Origin: Acidimangrovimonas pyrenivorans
GTDB lineage: Bacteria > Pseudomonadota > Alphaproteobacteria > Rhodobacterales > Rhodobacteraceae
Reading direction: 5' to 3'
Length of the DNA stretch: 64,000 nucleotides
NCBI RefSeq assembly: GCF_042643245.1
Contig: NZ_JBHRSK010000007.1
Location: 124,001-188,000, forward strand
The notes under the pieces are model-generated. The model made no database searches, was not told where the DNA came from, and worked only from the letters and a program-made list of their open reading frames with translations. Of the stretch, positions 35,964-45,472 are shown piece after piece; position 1 is the first letter of the stretch; each line of letters begins with the position of its first letter. The position numbers and the translations under genes were made by a program.

Positions 35964-37778
35964 ATGGAGTTTCCCTTGTTCCAGAGTTTTGCCGTCACCG
36001 CCCGCCCCGAACAGGGTCCGCCCCGGCTCAAGGCGCTGCGCGAGGTTCTGGGCAAGGCCGGGCTGACCGGCTTCCTGGTGCCGCGGGCGGACGTCCATCA
36101 GGGCGAATACGTCGCCCCGCATGACGAGCGTCTGGGCTGGCTGACCGGCTTCACCGGCTCGGCCGGGTTCTGCATCGTGCTGCCCGGGATCGCCGGGGTG
36201 TTCATCGACGGCCGCTACCGGGTGCAGGTGAAGGCCCAGGTCGATCTCGACCATTTCACCCCGGTGCCCTGGCCCGAGACCAAGCCGGGCGACTGGCTGC
36301 GGCAGCAACTGCCCGCGGGCGGCACCGTCGGCTTCGACCCGTGGCTGCATACGGCGGACGAGCTGTCGAAGATCGAGACCTCGTTGCAAGGCAGCGGCAT
36401 CAGCCTGAGCCCGTGCGAGAACCTCGTCGACGCGATCTGGGACGACCAGCCCGCCCCGCCGCTGGGCAAGGTCCGGGTCCAGCCGCTCGACTATGCCGGC
36501 GAAAGCGCGGCCGAGAAATGCGCCCGGCTGGCCGAACAGCTGCGCCAGGAGGGCCAGAGCGCCGCCGTCATCACCCTGCCCGACAGCATCAGCTGGCTGT
36601 TCAACATCCGCGGCAGCGACGTTGCCCGCAATCCCGTCGTCCATGCATTCGCCATCCTGCATGACGACGCCCGGACGACCCTGTTCATCGATCCGGCCAA
36701 GCTGGACGACGAGACCCGCGCCGCGCTCGGCGACGGCGTCACGCTGCGGCCGCCCGAGGCCTTCGTCCCCGCCCTGCACACGCTTGCCGGCCCGGTCCGC
36801 GTCGACCGTGCCACCGCCCCCTTCGCCGTCAGCCAGGAGCTCGACGCCGCTGGCATCGCCCATGTCTGGGGCCAGGACCCGTGCCTGCTGCCCAAGGCCT
36901 GCAAGAACGCGGCCGAGATCGAGGGCGCGCGCCAGGCCCATCTGCGCGACGGCGCCGCGATGGTCGAATTCCTCGCCTGGCTCGACGCCGAGGCGCCGGG
37001 CGAGCTGACCGAGATCGACGTGGTCACGAAGCTCGAAGGCTGCCGCCGCGCCACCAACGCGCTGCAGGAGATCAGCTTCGAAACCATCTGCGGCTCGGGC
37101 CCGCATGGCGCGATCATGCATTACCGGGTGACCGAGGAGACCAACCGCAAGCTGGCGAGCGGCGAGCTGCTGGTGGTCGATTCCGGTGGCCAGTACCTCG
37201 ACGGCACCACCGACATCACCCGCACCATCGCCATCGGAGAACCGCCCGAGGAGGCCGCCGTCGCCTATACCCGGGTGCTGCAGGGGATGATCGCGATCAG
37301 CCGGGTGCGCTGGCCCAAGGGGCTGGCCGGGCGCGATCTCGACCCGCTGGCGCGCTACAACCTTTGGCTGGCGGGGCAGGATTTCGATCATGGCACCGGC
37401 CATGGCGTCGGCTCCTACCTCTCGGTCCACGAAGGCCCGCAGCGGATCTCGCGGATTTCCGAGGTCCCGCTCCAGCCCGGGATGATGCTGTCGAACGAGC
37501 CCGGCTACTATCGCGAGGGCGCCTTCGGCATCCGGATCGAGAACCTCGTCGCGGTGATCGAGGCCCCGGCCCTTGCCGGCGCCGACGATCGCGCCATGTT
37601 GGCCTTCGAGACCCTGACCTGGGTTCCGGTCGACCGCCGGCTGATCCGGGCCGAGATGCTCTCGCCGGGCGAGCGTGCCTGGCTCAACGACTACCACGCT
37701 CATGTGCGGCGCCTGATCGGCCCCCGCGTTTCCGACGAGGCGCAGGCATGGCTCGAGACGGCGACTGCGCCGATCTGA
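35964..37778 (+). CDS. Xaa-Pro aminopeptidase (M24 family)
   Basis: 604 residues, the long form with two creatinase-like N-terminal domains and a pita-bread metallopeptidase. Metal ligands are in order: DSGGQYLDGTTDITRT (two Asp), HGTGHGVGSYL (His), SNEPGYY (Glu) and RIENLV (Glu). ERLGWLTGFTGSAG and the C-terminal WVPVDRRLI plus LNDYHAHV match aminopeptidase P of the M24C type. Cytoplasmic, removes N-terminal residues before proline. No close Shine-Dalgarno is visible at the chosen ATG. Confidence 0.94.
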   Translation: MEFPLFQSFAVTARPEQGPPRLKALREVLGKAGLTGFLVPRADVHQGEYVAPHDERLGWLTGFTGSAGFCIVLPGIAGVFIDGRYRVQVKAQVDLDHFTPVPWPETKPGDWLRQQLPAGGTVGFDPWLHTADELSKIETSLQGSGISLSPCENLVDAIWDDQPAPPLGKVRVQPLDYAGESAAEKCARLAEQLRQEGQSAAVITLPDSISWLFNIRGSDVARNPVVHAFAILHDDARTTLFIDPAKLDDETRAALGDGVTLRPPEAFVPALHTLAGPVRVDRATAPFAVSQELDAAGIAHVWGQDPCLLPKACKNAAEIEGARQAHLRDGAAMVEFLAWLDAEAPGELTEIDVVTKLEGCRRATNALQEISFETICGSGPHGAIMHYRVTEETNRKLASGELLVVDSGGQYLDGTTDITRTIAIGEPPEEAAVAYTRVLQGMIAISRVRWPKGLAGRDLDPLARYNLWLAGQDFDHGTGHGVGSYLSVHEGPQRISRISEVPLQPGMMLSNEPGYYREGAFGIRIENLVAVIEAPALAGADDRAMLAFETLTWVPVDRRLIRAEMLSPGERAWLNDYHAHVRRLIGPRVSDEAQAWLETATAPI

Positions 37779-37839
37779 CGCGCACGCCGTCCGGCGAGCT
37801 GCGGTACAAGGACATCGACAGTCGAAGGAGGGGGACGGC

Positions 37840-38181
37840 ATGGCCGAACAAATTCGTATTACCAAGGCCCCGGGCACTTGGGTGGTGCGCGCCGGCGGAG
37901 CGGTTCTGGGCGAAAGCGCCGAGGCGCTGGAACTGAGCGAGGGCAGCCGCGCGCCGGTGATCTACTTCCCGCGCGACCACATCGCGATGGCGTTCCTCGA
38001 CGACTCCGAGACCAGGACGACCTGCCCGCACAAGGGCGAGGCGAGCTACTTCTCGATCGTGACCAAGTCGACGACGATCCCGGACGCGGCCTGGAGCTAC
38101 GAGACACCGCTGGACGGGGCCGCCCGCATCGCCGGCTACCTCGCCTTCGATCCCGAGAAGGTGACGGTCGAGCGGATCTGA
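37840..38181 (+). CDS. DUF427-domain protein
   Basis: 113 residues. VVYFPRDHIA-like segment PVIYFPRDHIAMAFLDDSE, TCPHKGEASYFSI and AWSYETP are the DUF427 hallmarks. The function is not established; the fold is small and beta-rich. GGAGGGGG lies about 6 bases upstream. 61 bases after the aminopeptidase gene, possibly cotranscribed. Confidence 0.9.
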   Translation: MAEQIRITKAPGTWVVRAGGAVLGESAEALELSEGSRAPVIYFPRDHIAMAFLDDSETRTTCPHKGEASYFSIVTKSTTIPDAAWSYETPLDGAARIAGYLAFDPEKVTVERI

Positions 38182-38525
38182 GGACGGGACGGCGGCGCCT
38201 CCTGATGCAGCCGAAGCGGCGAGAGGGCGGGGTTTCATCGGCCGCACGTTTGAGGCGGTAGCCCATGGCCAGCCTTTCCACCAGGCATGGCGTAAGCAGG
38301 GCGAGCGCCTGCCTGTGGGATGGCGCTCGCAACACTTGAACCCTGCACTTTATGGCAGCCAAGCCCCTCACAACTCTGAACATCGCGCACGGCCCCCGAA
38401 GCGCCAGCCCGCCGGGACGGGCAGGCGCTCGCCCTGCGCGTTTCACGCGCGCACCGGGCAGTATTAGCGCCTCGTAGGACTTCGGAAATCGAGCCTGGCC
38501 GGACGGGGCCAAGCCGCGGCGCCCA
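38182..38525. other. Gene-free stretch with inverted repeats
   Basis: 344 bases between convergent DUF427 and ClC genes with no credible reading frame. Composition differs from the neighbours (AT-richer middle part around 38330-38390). It holds an 18-bp perfect inverted repeat (listed next), local hairpins GCGAGCGCC-N12-GGCGCTCGC and GCGCGT-TTC-ACGCGC, and a segment similar to one beside the 6S RNA gene. It could be a small structured RNA gene or a repeat remnant. Confidence 0.65.
38296..38437. repeat. 18-bp perfect inverted repeat enclosing 106 bases
   Basis: GCAGGGCGAGCGCCTGCC at 38296-38313 is repeated exactly, in opposite orientation, at 38420-38437. A third copy with two mismatches lies at 11190-11207. 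The left arm also pairs locally (GCGAGCGCC with GGCGCTCGC 12 bases on). Confidence 0.9.
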
Positions 38526-40280
38526 TCAGCTCCGGTAATCGCGCATCACCACCTCGCCGATGGCATCGCGGGTCAGCACGCCGACCACGTTCTCGGCCCG
38601 CGGCATCCGCTTCTCGGGGATCACCAGCACCGCCTTGTGGCCGCGATCGGCCATGTGGCTCATCACCGATTCCAGGAACGAGGTCTCGCGCACCACCCCG
38701 ACCGGGCTCAGGATCGGCCCCAGCGTCCGCGTCGGCTGCTCGGGATCGACCTCGACCACGCCGGTGATGCTGCGGCCCTCGGTGACCACGACATAGCTTG
38801 CCGGCACGTCGCCCGCCGGCCGCACCATGGCCGGCGGCTTGACCGCCGCGGCCTCCATCGTGCCCACCACCGGCCGCATCACCGTCCGCGCCATGCGGAT
38901 ACCGAACATGTGCGAGCGCAGCCCGTGCGGGATGTGGTGGCCGCGCCGGGCCAGCTTGGTGGTGTAGATGTCCTGCGGCGACAGGCCGGTGCGGACGCCG
39001 ACGGCACAGGCGACGGCGATGATCGCCGCCACGGTGATCGAGTAGTCGCCGGTCATCTCGAACAGCATGATGATCGAGGTGATCGCCGCCCCGGTCGAGC
39101 TGCCGACGATCGCCGCCATGCCGATCAGCGCGAAGGTGACGGTGTTGAAGCCGAGGAAGGGGAAGGCCATGTTGAGCAGCGCCCCGAACGAGGCCCCGAG
39201 CGCCGCGCCGAGGAACAGCGAGGGCGAGAAGACGCCGCCCGAGGCGCCGCCGCCGAGGCTGATCGAGGTCGCCGCCATCTTCAGCACGAAGAGCAGCATC
39301 AGGAAGCCCGGGGCGGTCAGCTGCCCGGTCAGGATCAGCTGGATCGTGGCGTAGCCGACGCCCTGGGTGTGATACATGCCGGTGGTCAGCAGCAGCACGT
39401 AGAACAGCACGCCGAGCGAGGTCATGGCGATGACGTTCTTGACGTAATCGTTGACCTTCATGCCGTCGAAGAGGTCCTCGGTCCAGTAGAGCGCCTTGAC
39501 GAACAGGGTCCCCGCCAGCCCGGCGATCAGCCCGAACAGCACGTAGAGCGGCAGCATGTCGACCGAGAGCGGGACGAAGATCTCGGGCCGCTCGTAGGTG
39601 GCGACGAGGAAGGCCGGCTCCATGCCGAAGGCGAGCCGGCCCATATAGGTCGCGGTGCCGGTGGCCAGCACCAGCGGCAGCAAGGTGCGCGAGGTGAACT
39701 CGGGCAGCATCAGTTCGACCGCGAACAGCACCGCGCCCAGCGGCGTGTTGAACGTGGCGGCGATGCCGGCGCCGGCGCCGGCGGCGACCAGGGTGATGAC
39801 CTGCGAGGTGCGCAGGTGGAACACCTGCCCCAGCACCGAGCCCATGCCCGAGCCGATCTGGATGATCGGCCCCTCGCGCCCGACCGAGGCCCCCGAACCG
39901 ATCGACAGCGCCGAGGCCAGCGACTTGATGATCACCACCGCGGGCCGGACGCGCCCGGCCTTGTAATAGATCGCGTCCATCACCTCGGGCACGCCGTGGC
40001 CCTTGGCCTCGGGCGCGTAGCGCTTGACCAGGAAGACGACGATCAGGCCGCCGACCACCGGGGCGAGGATGACGAAGGGACCGAAGGGGCCCGGCAGCGT
40101 CGGCTCGTTGGCCTCGTAATGCAGCGACAGCTCGCCGAGGAAGAACAGGTTGTGGATGACCGAGATCAGCATGCGCAGGAAGATCGCGCCCAGACCGGCG
40201 ACGACCCCGATCACCACCGCCATCAGCGACAGGGCGACCACGGAAGCCTGGCGGGAGTCGGTGGCGGGGGTTTTGGCCAT
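38526..40280 (-). CDS. ClC-family chloride channel/transporter with CBS domains
   Basis: 584 residues. The membrane part has GSGASVGREGPIIQIGS (GREGP with the gating glutamate near residue 136) and GGGASGGVFSPSLFLGAALG (GxFxP filter loop). The C-terminal region from about residue 455 carries paired CBS-like segments (VVGTMEAAAV..., SFLESVMSHMADRGHKAVLVI, then GVLTRDAIGEVVMRD). The retained glutamate fits a Cl-/H+ exchanger. Start MAKTPATDS is preferred to the upstream ATG, although its AAGGGAG lies rather far (13 bases). Convergent with DUF427. Confidence 0.92.
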   Translation of the reverse strand: MAKTPATDSRQASVVALSLMAVVIGVVAGLGAIFLRMLISVIHNLFFLGELSLHYEANEPTLPGPFGPFVILAPVVGGLIVVFLVKRYAPEAKGHGVPEVMDAIYYKAGRVRPAVVIIKSLASALSIGSGASVGREGPIIQIGSGMGSVLGQVFHLRTSQVITLVAAGAGAGIAATFNTPLGAVLFAVELMLPEFTSRTLLPLVLATGTATYMGRLAFGMEPAFLVATYERPEIFVPLSVDMLPLYVLFGLIAGLAGTLFVKALYWTEDLFDGMKVNDYVKNVIAMTSLGVLFYVLLLTTGMYHTQGVGYATIQLILTGQLTAPGFLMLLFVLKMAATSISLGGGASGGVFSPSLFLGAALGASFGALLNMAFPFLGFNTVTFALIGMAAIVGSSTGAAITSIIMLFEMTGDYSITVAAIIAVACAVGVRTGLSPQDIYTTKLARRGHHIPHGLRSHMFGIRMARTVMRPVVGTMEAAAVKPPAMVRPAGDVPASYVVVTEGRSITGVVEVDPEQPTRTLGPILSPVGVVRETSFLESVMSHMADRGHKAVLVIPEKRMPRAENVVGVLTRDAIGEVVMRDYRS

Positions 40281-40474
40281 GATCTGTATGAAACTCCCTT
40301 CCCCGGCGCGGCCGTTCCGCGGGCGGGGCCAAAAAGTGAATGCGCTCCAAGACGATACATTCCACTGTTGCGTCGGAGCTAGGGTTTTTGTCAACTGGGG
40401 CAAATGTCCCAACCCCGCCTCGACGCAACCGGCCCCGGCCGACTTGCATTGATGCATCACCGAAGAGGCCCGTC

Positions 40475-41041
40475 ATGCCGGCCATGCCGCCCCTGATCGA
40501 ACGCCGCCGGCTGCGGCTGCGCCGCGACACGCTCTACCTGCTGCTGGCGGCGGCGGTCTTCGGGATCGCCTATTTCGGCTATCTCGCGGTCCAGAACTAC
40601 CGCGCCGAAGCCTATTACGAGGAACTGCGCAAGACCGATCCGGTGCGCTATCTCGACGACCTGCGCAAGAACGAGGGCTTTGCCAATTACCTCGACAAGT
40701 TCCGCCTGCTCGAGGGCTACTACGCCCCCAAGGCCGCCGCGCCGCCCTTCCTGGTCGGGCGCTGGACGCTGCAGCCCCGGCCGCTGCGGGTGGCGCCGGG
40801 CACCGTCTTCGCCGATTGCCAGGACGTGCTGGTCTTCGAACGCGGCCTGGTCGAGATGACGGTGAACGGCAAGCTGACGACCTTCCCCACCACCTATCGC
40901 ATCTACAACCAGAGCATCCAGCTGATGGGGCTGAACGCGCTCGAGGTCAAGCTGGTCAGCTACGGCGCCGCGATCGACCATCTTGAACTTACCCCGCCGG
41001 GGCGCGACAAGACCTTCTACGGCTATCGCTGCGGCGACTGA
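40475..41041 (+). CDS. Hypothetical membrane-anchored protein
   Basis: 188 residues, not recognised. Basic N-terminus RRRLRLRRD, one transmembrane helix at about residues 19-37 (LYLLLAAAVFGIAYFGYLA), then a periplasmic part with YYEELRKTDPVRYLDDLRKN and a C-terminal beta-rich region including LVGRWTLQPRPLRVAPGTV and CQDVLVFERG. Two cysteines (DCQD and YRCGD) could form a disulfide. ATG chosen with GAGG 7 bases upstream. Eight bases before the flavoenzyme gene, so cotranscribed with it. Confidence 0.75.
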   Translation: MPAMPPLIERRRLRLRRDTLYLLLAAAVFGIAYFGYLAVQNYRAEAYYEELRKTDPVRYLDDLRKNEGFANYLDKFRLLEGYYAPKAAAPPFLVGRWTLQPRPLRVAPGTVFADCQDVLVFERGLVEMTVNGKLTTFPTTYRIYNQSIQLMGLNALEVKLVSYGAAIDHLELTPPGRDKTFYGYRCGD

Positions 41042-41049
41042 GGACACCC

Positions 41050-42435
41050 ATGACCAACCTGCCCGACGACACCCGCGCCGCCCTCGGCGCCCTTCTCGGC
41101 TCGCGCCTGAGCCTGTCGGACTCCGACCGCGCCCTGCACGGCCGCAGCGAGACCCATATTCCCGACGCGCCGCCCGATGCCGTCGCCTATCCCGAGACCA
41201 CCGAGGAGGTGGCCGGGATCGTCCGCATCTGCGCCGCCGCCGGGGTGCCGCTGATCGGCTGGGGCGTCGGCAGCTCGCTCGAGGGCCACGCGCTGGCGGC
41301 GAAGGGCGGCGTCACCGTCGATTTCACCCGCATGGCCAAGGTGCTCGAGGTCCATCCCGAGGACATGGTCGCCCGGGTCCAGCCCGGCATCACCCGCGAG
41401 GCGCTGAACACCGAGCTGCGGGCGACCGGGCTGATGTTCCCGGTCGATCCCGGCGCCAATGCCACGCTGGGCGGCATGGCGGCGACCCGGGCCTCGGGCA
41501 CCACGGCGGTGCGCTACGGCACCATGCGCGACAACGTGCTCGGGCTCGAGGCGGTGCTGGCCGACGGCCGGGTGATCCGCACCGGCACCGCGGCACCGAA
41601 ATCCTCGGCCGGCTACGACCTCACCGGCCTCTTCGTCGGCGCCGAGGGCACCCTCGGCCTGATCACCGAGCTGACCCTGCGCCTGCATGGCCAGCCCGAG
41701 GCGATCTCGGCCGCCGTCTGCGCCTTTCCGGCGATGGAACCGGCGGTCGAGACCGTGATCCTGACCATCCAGTCCGGCATCCCGATGGCCCGGATCGAGT
41801 TCATCGACGCCGCCACCGTCGCCGCCTTCAACGCCCAGTCCGGCGCCGGCATGCCCGAACAGCCGCATCTGATGATCGAGTTCCACGGCTCCGAGGCCGG
41901 CGTCGCCGAACAGGCCGCCCGCTTCGGCGAGATCGCCGACGAGATGGGCGCCGAGGGCTTCCAGTGGGCGGCGCAGGCCGAGGACCGCTCGAAACTGTGG
42001 AAGATGCGGCACGAGGCCTATCACTCGATCCTGCGCCAGCGCCCCGGCGCCACCGCCTGGGTGACGGATGTCTGCGTCCCGATCTCGCGCCTGGCCGAGG
42101 CGGTCGAGGAGACCCGGGCCGAGATCGCCGCCAGTTCCATCCCCGGCCCGATCCTGGGCCATGTCGGCGACGGCAATTTCCACGCCATCCTGCTGACCGA
42201 TCCCGGCGATGCGCGGGAAGAAGCCGAGGCCAAGCGGCTTGCCGCCAACATGGCCGACCGGGCGCTGCGCCTGGGTGGCACCGTCACCGGCGAACATGGT
42301 ATCGGCCTGGGCAAGCTCGATTACATGGAGCGCGAACATGGGGCAGGCTGGGACGTGATGGGCGAGATCAAGCGGGCGCTGGACCCGAAGAACCTGATGA
42401 ATCCGGGCAAGATGGTGCGGCAGGATGCCGGTTGA
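41050..42435 (+). CDS. FAD-linked oxidase, GlcD/D-lactate dehydrogenase type
   Basis: 461 residues. VAO-type FAD domain with GWGVGSSLEGHALAAKGG, FPVDPGANATLGGMAATRASG and YDLTGLFVGAEGTLG; C-terminal catalytic part with GHVGDGNFHAIL and VTGEHGIGLGKLDYM. These fit the D-2-hydroxyacid dehydrogenases (Dld/GlcD, also yeast-type DLD). The exact substrate (D-lactate, glycolate or another hydroxyacid) is not determined. GAGGA is about 5 bases upstream. The last 11 bases overlap the next gene. No glcE or glcF neighbour, so D-lactate is the likelier guess. Confidence 0.92.
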   Translation: MTNLPDDTRAALGALLGSRLSLSDSDRALHGRSETHIPDAPPDAVAYPETTEEVAGIVRICAAAGVPLIGWGVGSSLEGHALAAKGGVTVDFTRMAKVLEVHPEDMVARVQPGITREALNTELRATGLMFPVDPGANATLGGMAATRASGTTAVRYGTMRDNVLGLEAVLADGRVIRTGTAAPKSSAGYDLTGLFVGAEGTLGLITELTLRLHGQPEAISAAVCAFPAMEPAVETVILTIQSGIPMARIEFIDAATVAAFNAQSGAGMPEQPHLMIEFHGSEAGVAEQAARFGEIADEMGAEGFQWAAQAEDRSKLWKMRHEAYHSILRQRPGATAWVTDVCVPISRLAEAVEETRAEIAASSIPGPILGHVGDGNFHAILLTDPGDAREEAEAKRLAANMADRALRLGGTVTGEHGIGLGKLDYMEREHGAGWDVMGEIKRALDPKNLMNPGKMVRQDAG

Positions 42436-42817
42436 CGCGCCCGAGGGCTTTGCCCGCGCCTTTTCGTCGGCCTGGCTGGCGCGCGACGTCGCCGAACTGG
42501 TCGGCCTGTTCGCCGAGGATGCCGATTTCCTGACCCTGACCGGCGACTGGGCCGAGGGCCGCCAGGCCATCGCCCGCACCGTCACCGGAGAGCTCAAGGG
42601 CGCCTTCGCCCGGGCCCGGCTGGTGACCGGCCGGGCCAAGCTGCGGCCGCTGGGGCCGGAGGCCGCCGTGGTGCATCAACGCTTCGTGCTCAGCGGCGTG
42701 CTCAATCCCGACGGCAGCGATGCCGGCCGGATCGCGACCATCCTGATGGCGGTGCTGCAGCGCACGCCGGCCGGCTGGCAGGCGGTCTCGGCCCAGTTCA
42801 ACGTCGAGGAAAGCTGA
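42425..42817 (+). CDS. SgcJ/SnoaL-like (NTF2-fold) protein
   Basis: 130 residues. FARAFSSAWLARDVAELVGLFAEDADFLTLTGDW and the end RTPAGWQAVSAQFNVE follow the SgcJ/EcaC branch of the NTF2-like fold, small proteins that may bind or turn over hydrophobic substrates. No catalytic residues can be assigned. It overlaps the flavoenzyme gene by 11 bases and is convergent with recN. Confidence 0.85.
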   Translation: MPVDAPEGFARAFSSAWLARDVAELVGLFAEDADFLTLTGDWAEGRQAIARTVTGELKGAFARARLVTGRAKLRPLGPEAAVVHQRFVLSGVLNPDGSDAGRIATILMAVLQRTPAGWQAVSAQFNVEES

Positions 42818-42827
42818 GACGGCGGCG

Positions 42828-42884
42828 GGGGACTGCCTGCCCCGGCCCCCCGAGGACATTTCCCCAAAGCTGAATGGGGCGGCG
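42828..42884 (-). repeat. Dispersed downstream element, copy E (degenerate)
   Basis: On the minus strand, just after recN: CATTCAGCTTTGG, GGAAATGTCCTCGGGGG, then GGGG-CAGGCAGT-CCCC. The core differs from the other copies at three or four places and the TTCGCGCC hairpin is missing, but position and orientation relative to the gene are the same. Confidence 0.55.
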
Positions 42885-44534
42885 CTAGCCCTGCAGCAGG
42901 GCGCGGGCGGCGGCCCTCGCCTCTTCGGTGATGCTGTCGCCGGCGAGCATGCGGGCGATCTCGTCAACGCGTTCGGCTTCGGAGAGCGGGGTGACGGTCG
43001 AGGTGGTCATGCCGCCCTCGACGCGTTTCTCGACCCGCCAGTGATGGGCACCGCGGGCGGCGACCTGGGGCGAATGGGTGACGACCAGCACCTGGGCGTC
43101 GTCGGAGAGCCGGCGCAACCTGCGGCCGACGGCATCGGCGGTGGCGCCGCCGACGCCACGGTCGATCTCGTCAAAGATCATCGTCAGCGCCGTCGCCTCG
43201 CGCGTCAGGCAGACCTTGAGCGCCAGCAGGAAGCGCGACAGCTCGCCGCCCGAGGCGATGCGGTTGAGCGGCCCGGCCGGGGCGCCGGGATTGGTGGCGA
43301 CGGTGAAGGCGACGCTGTCGGCGCCCTCGGGGCCCGGCTCGGCCGGCGTGACCTTGGTGGCGAAGACGGCGCGCTCCATCTTCAGCGGCGCCAGCTCCCC
43401 GGCCATGGCGGCGTCGAGCCGGGCGGCGGCCTCGGTCCGGGCGGCGGTCAGCGCGTCGCAGGCGGCGCGGTGGCCGGCGCGGGCCTCGGCGGCGGCCTTG
43501 CGCAGCTCCCCCAGCGTCTTCTCGCCGCTGTCGAGGGCGGCCAGACGGTCGCGCAGCTCGATGGCGAAGGTGCCAAGCTCGTCGGGAATGACGCCGTGCT
43601 TGCGCGCCAGCGCCCGGATGGCGAAGAGCCGCTCCTCGGCCGCTTCGAGCTCGGCCGGGTCGTGGTCGAGCCCGTCGAGGCAGTCCGAGACGCCCTGCTC
43701 GGCCTCGCCCAGTTCGATCAGCGCCCGGTTCAGCGCCGCCAGCGCGGCATCGAGCCGGCCCTCGGCCTGGTCGGCGACGCCTTCGAGCCAGCGCAGCGCA
43801 TCGGTCATCGGCCCCTCGGCGCCCTGCGGTCCGAGCGCGTTCCGGGCCCGCGCGATATCCTCGCGGATCCGCGCCGCCGCCTGCATCGCCCGGCGGCGGG
43901 CGTCGAGCTCGGCCTCCTCGCCCGGCTGCGGGTCGAGCTGATCCAGCTCGGCCACCGCGTGGCGCAGGAACTCCTCCTCGGCCCGGACCCGGTCGAGCGC
44001 GGCCTCCTCGGCCTCGAACTTGCGCTGTGCCGCCGCCAGGTCGGCCCAGGCGGCCTTGACGGCGGCGACCAGCGGCGCGGTGCCGGCGAAGGCATCGAGC
44101 AGCTCGCGATGGCCGCGCGGGTTGAGCAGGCCGCGGTCGTCATGCTGGCCATGCAGCTCGACCAGCGTGTCCGACAGCGCCCGCAGCACCTCGCCCGTCG
44201 TCCGGCGGTCGTTGACCCAGGCGGTCTTGCGGCCCTCGGCGGTATTGACCCGGCGCAGCAACAGCTCGTCCGCGGCCGGCAGCCCCGCCTCGGCCAGCAC
44301 CGCCCGCGCCGGATGACCCTCGGGCAGGTCGAACACCGCCGTCACCTCGCCCTGCGCCGCGCCCGCCCGCACCAGATCGGCGCGGCCGCGCCAGCCGAGC
44401 ACGAAGCCGAGCGAATCGAGCAGGATCGACTTGCCGGCGCCGGTCTCGCCAGTCAGCACGTTGAGGCCGGACTGGAAATCCAGTTCCAGCCGGTCGATGA
44501 TCAGCATGTCGCGAATGTCGAGACTGCGTAGCAT
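42885..44534 (-). CDS. recN: DNA repair protein RecN
   Basis: 549 residues. SMC-like ATPase acting in double-strand-break repair. Walker A GETGAGKS at residues 29-36, coiled coil in the middle (Ala/Glu/Arg-rich, about residues 150-370), ABC signature in RIASGGELSRFLLALK, and Walker B MIFDEIDRGVGG with the D-loop and VVTHSPQVAARG. Length normal. It follows bamD by 18 bases and closes the dcw-adjacent gene series. Confidence 0.96.
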   Translation of the reverse strand: MLRSLDIRDMLIIDRLELDFQSGLNVLTGETGAGKSILLDSLGFVLGWRGRADLVRAGAAQGEVTAVFDLPEGHPARAVLAEAGLPAADELLLRRVNTAEGRKTAWVNDRRTTGEVLRALSDTLVELHGQHDDRGLLNPRGHRELLDAFAGTAPLVAAVKAAWADLAAAQRKFEAEEAALDRVRAEEEFLRHAVAELDQLDPQPGEEAELDARRRAMQAAARIREDIARARNALGPQGAEGPMTDALRWLEGVADQAEGRLDAALAALNRALIELGEAEQGVSDCLDGLDHDPAELEAAEERLFAIRALARKHGVIPDELGTFAIELRDRLAALDSGEKTLGELRKAAAEARAGHRAACDALTAARTEAAARLDAAMAGELAPLKMERAVFATKVTPAEPGPEGADSVAFTVATNPGAPAGPLNRIASGGELSRFLLALKVCLTREATALTMIFDEIDRGVGGATADAVGRRLRRLSDDAQVLVVTHSPQVAARGAHHWRVEKRVEGGMTTSTVTPLSEAERVDEIARMLAGDSITEEARAAARALLQG

Positions 44535-44552
44535 GTCACGGGGCCATAGCGT

Positions 44553-45395
44553 TCAGAGCCATTCGCCCTTGATCATCTGGCGATAGATCTCGCGCAGCCA
44601 GCCGTTGCCACGGGCCTCGGGCTTCAACCCCTTGCCCTTCAGCAGGTCGAAGCTCTCCTGATAGAATGGGCTGGACTGGAAGTTGTGGCCCAGGATCGCC
44701 GCCGCCGTCTGCGCCTCGTCGTTCAGGCCGAGGGCGAGGTAGGATTCGACCAGCCGGTGCAGCGCCTCGGGCGTCTGGCTGGTGGTCTGGAAATTCTCGA
44801 CCACCGCGCGGAAACGGTTGATCGCGGCGGTGTAGTTGCCGCGCTTGAGGTAGTAGCGGCCGATCTCCATCTCCTTGGCGGCGAGATGGTCGAAGGCGAG
44901 GTCGAACTTCAGAATCGCCGAGCGGGCATATTCGCTGTTGGGGTATTTCTCGATCACGTCGCGCAGCGCCTGCAACGCCTGGTAGGTCAGGCCCTGGTCG
45001 CGGCCGACGGCGTCGATCTGGTCGTAATAGCTCAGCGCCAGCAGGTACTGCGCATAGGCCGCGTCCTCGTCGGCGGGATAGAAATCGAGGTAGCGCTGCG
45101 CCGCGGCGCGCGCCTTCTCGTATTCGCGATCCTTGTGATACGAGAAGGCCTCCATGATCAGCGCCCGCTTGGCCCAGCTCGAATAGGGATAAAGGCGCTC
45201 GACCTCGCTGAAGTAATGGGCCGCGTCCTTGGCCCGGCGCTGGGTTTCGAGCTCGTATTCGCCGCGCTTGTAGATCTGTTCGGCGGTGAACTTGTCGAGC
45301 TGGATGTCCTTGGGGTCCTTCTGGCCACAGGCGGCAAGCACCGCCACAAGCGCAACCGAACCGATCAGCCTTGCCACCGAGCCGCCGCCTGCCAT
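44553..45395 (-). CDS. bamD: Outer membrane assembly lipoprotein BamD
   Basis: 280 residues. Lipoprotein signal with a lipobox-like LAAC (Cys23), then TPR-like repeats: FTAEQIYKRGEYELETQRR, DAAHYFSEVERLYPYSSWAKRA, AARAAAQRYLDFYPADEDAAYA. It belongs to the BAM complex that inserts beta-barrel proteins. 18 bases before recN in the same direction; 120 bases after lpxC, with a terminator between. Confidence 0.94.
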   Translation of the reverse strand: MAGGGSVARLIGSVALVAVLAACGQKDPKDIQLDKFTAEQIYKRGEYELETQRRAKDAAHYFSEVERLYPYSSWAKRALIMEAFSYHKDREYEKARAAAQRYLDFYPADEDAAYAQYLLALSYYDQIDAVGRDQGLTYQALQALRDVIEKYPNSEYARSAILKFDLAFDHLAAKEMEIGRYYLKRGNYTAAINRFRAVVENFQTTSQTPEALHRLVESYLALGLNDEAQTAAAILGHNFQSSPFYQESFDLLKGKGLKPEARGNGWLREIYRQMIKGEWL

Positions 45396-45472
45396 GATCC
45401 GCCTACCCCATCACCGTATCGGGGTTTTCGGCTGCGCCGTTCGCCCCCTCTTCCGTCCGTCTCCTAGCACAG

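Noticed and set aside
38182..38512. Minus-strand frame of 217 codons in the DUF427-clc gap
   Set aside because: It runs antisense into the DUF427 gene and contains the inverted repeats; no start signal and no recognisable domain.
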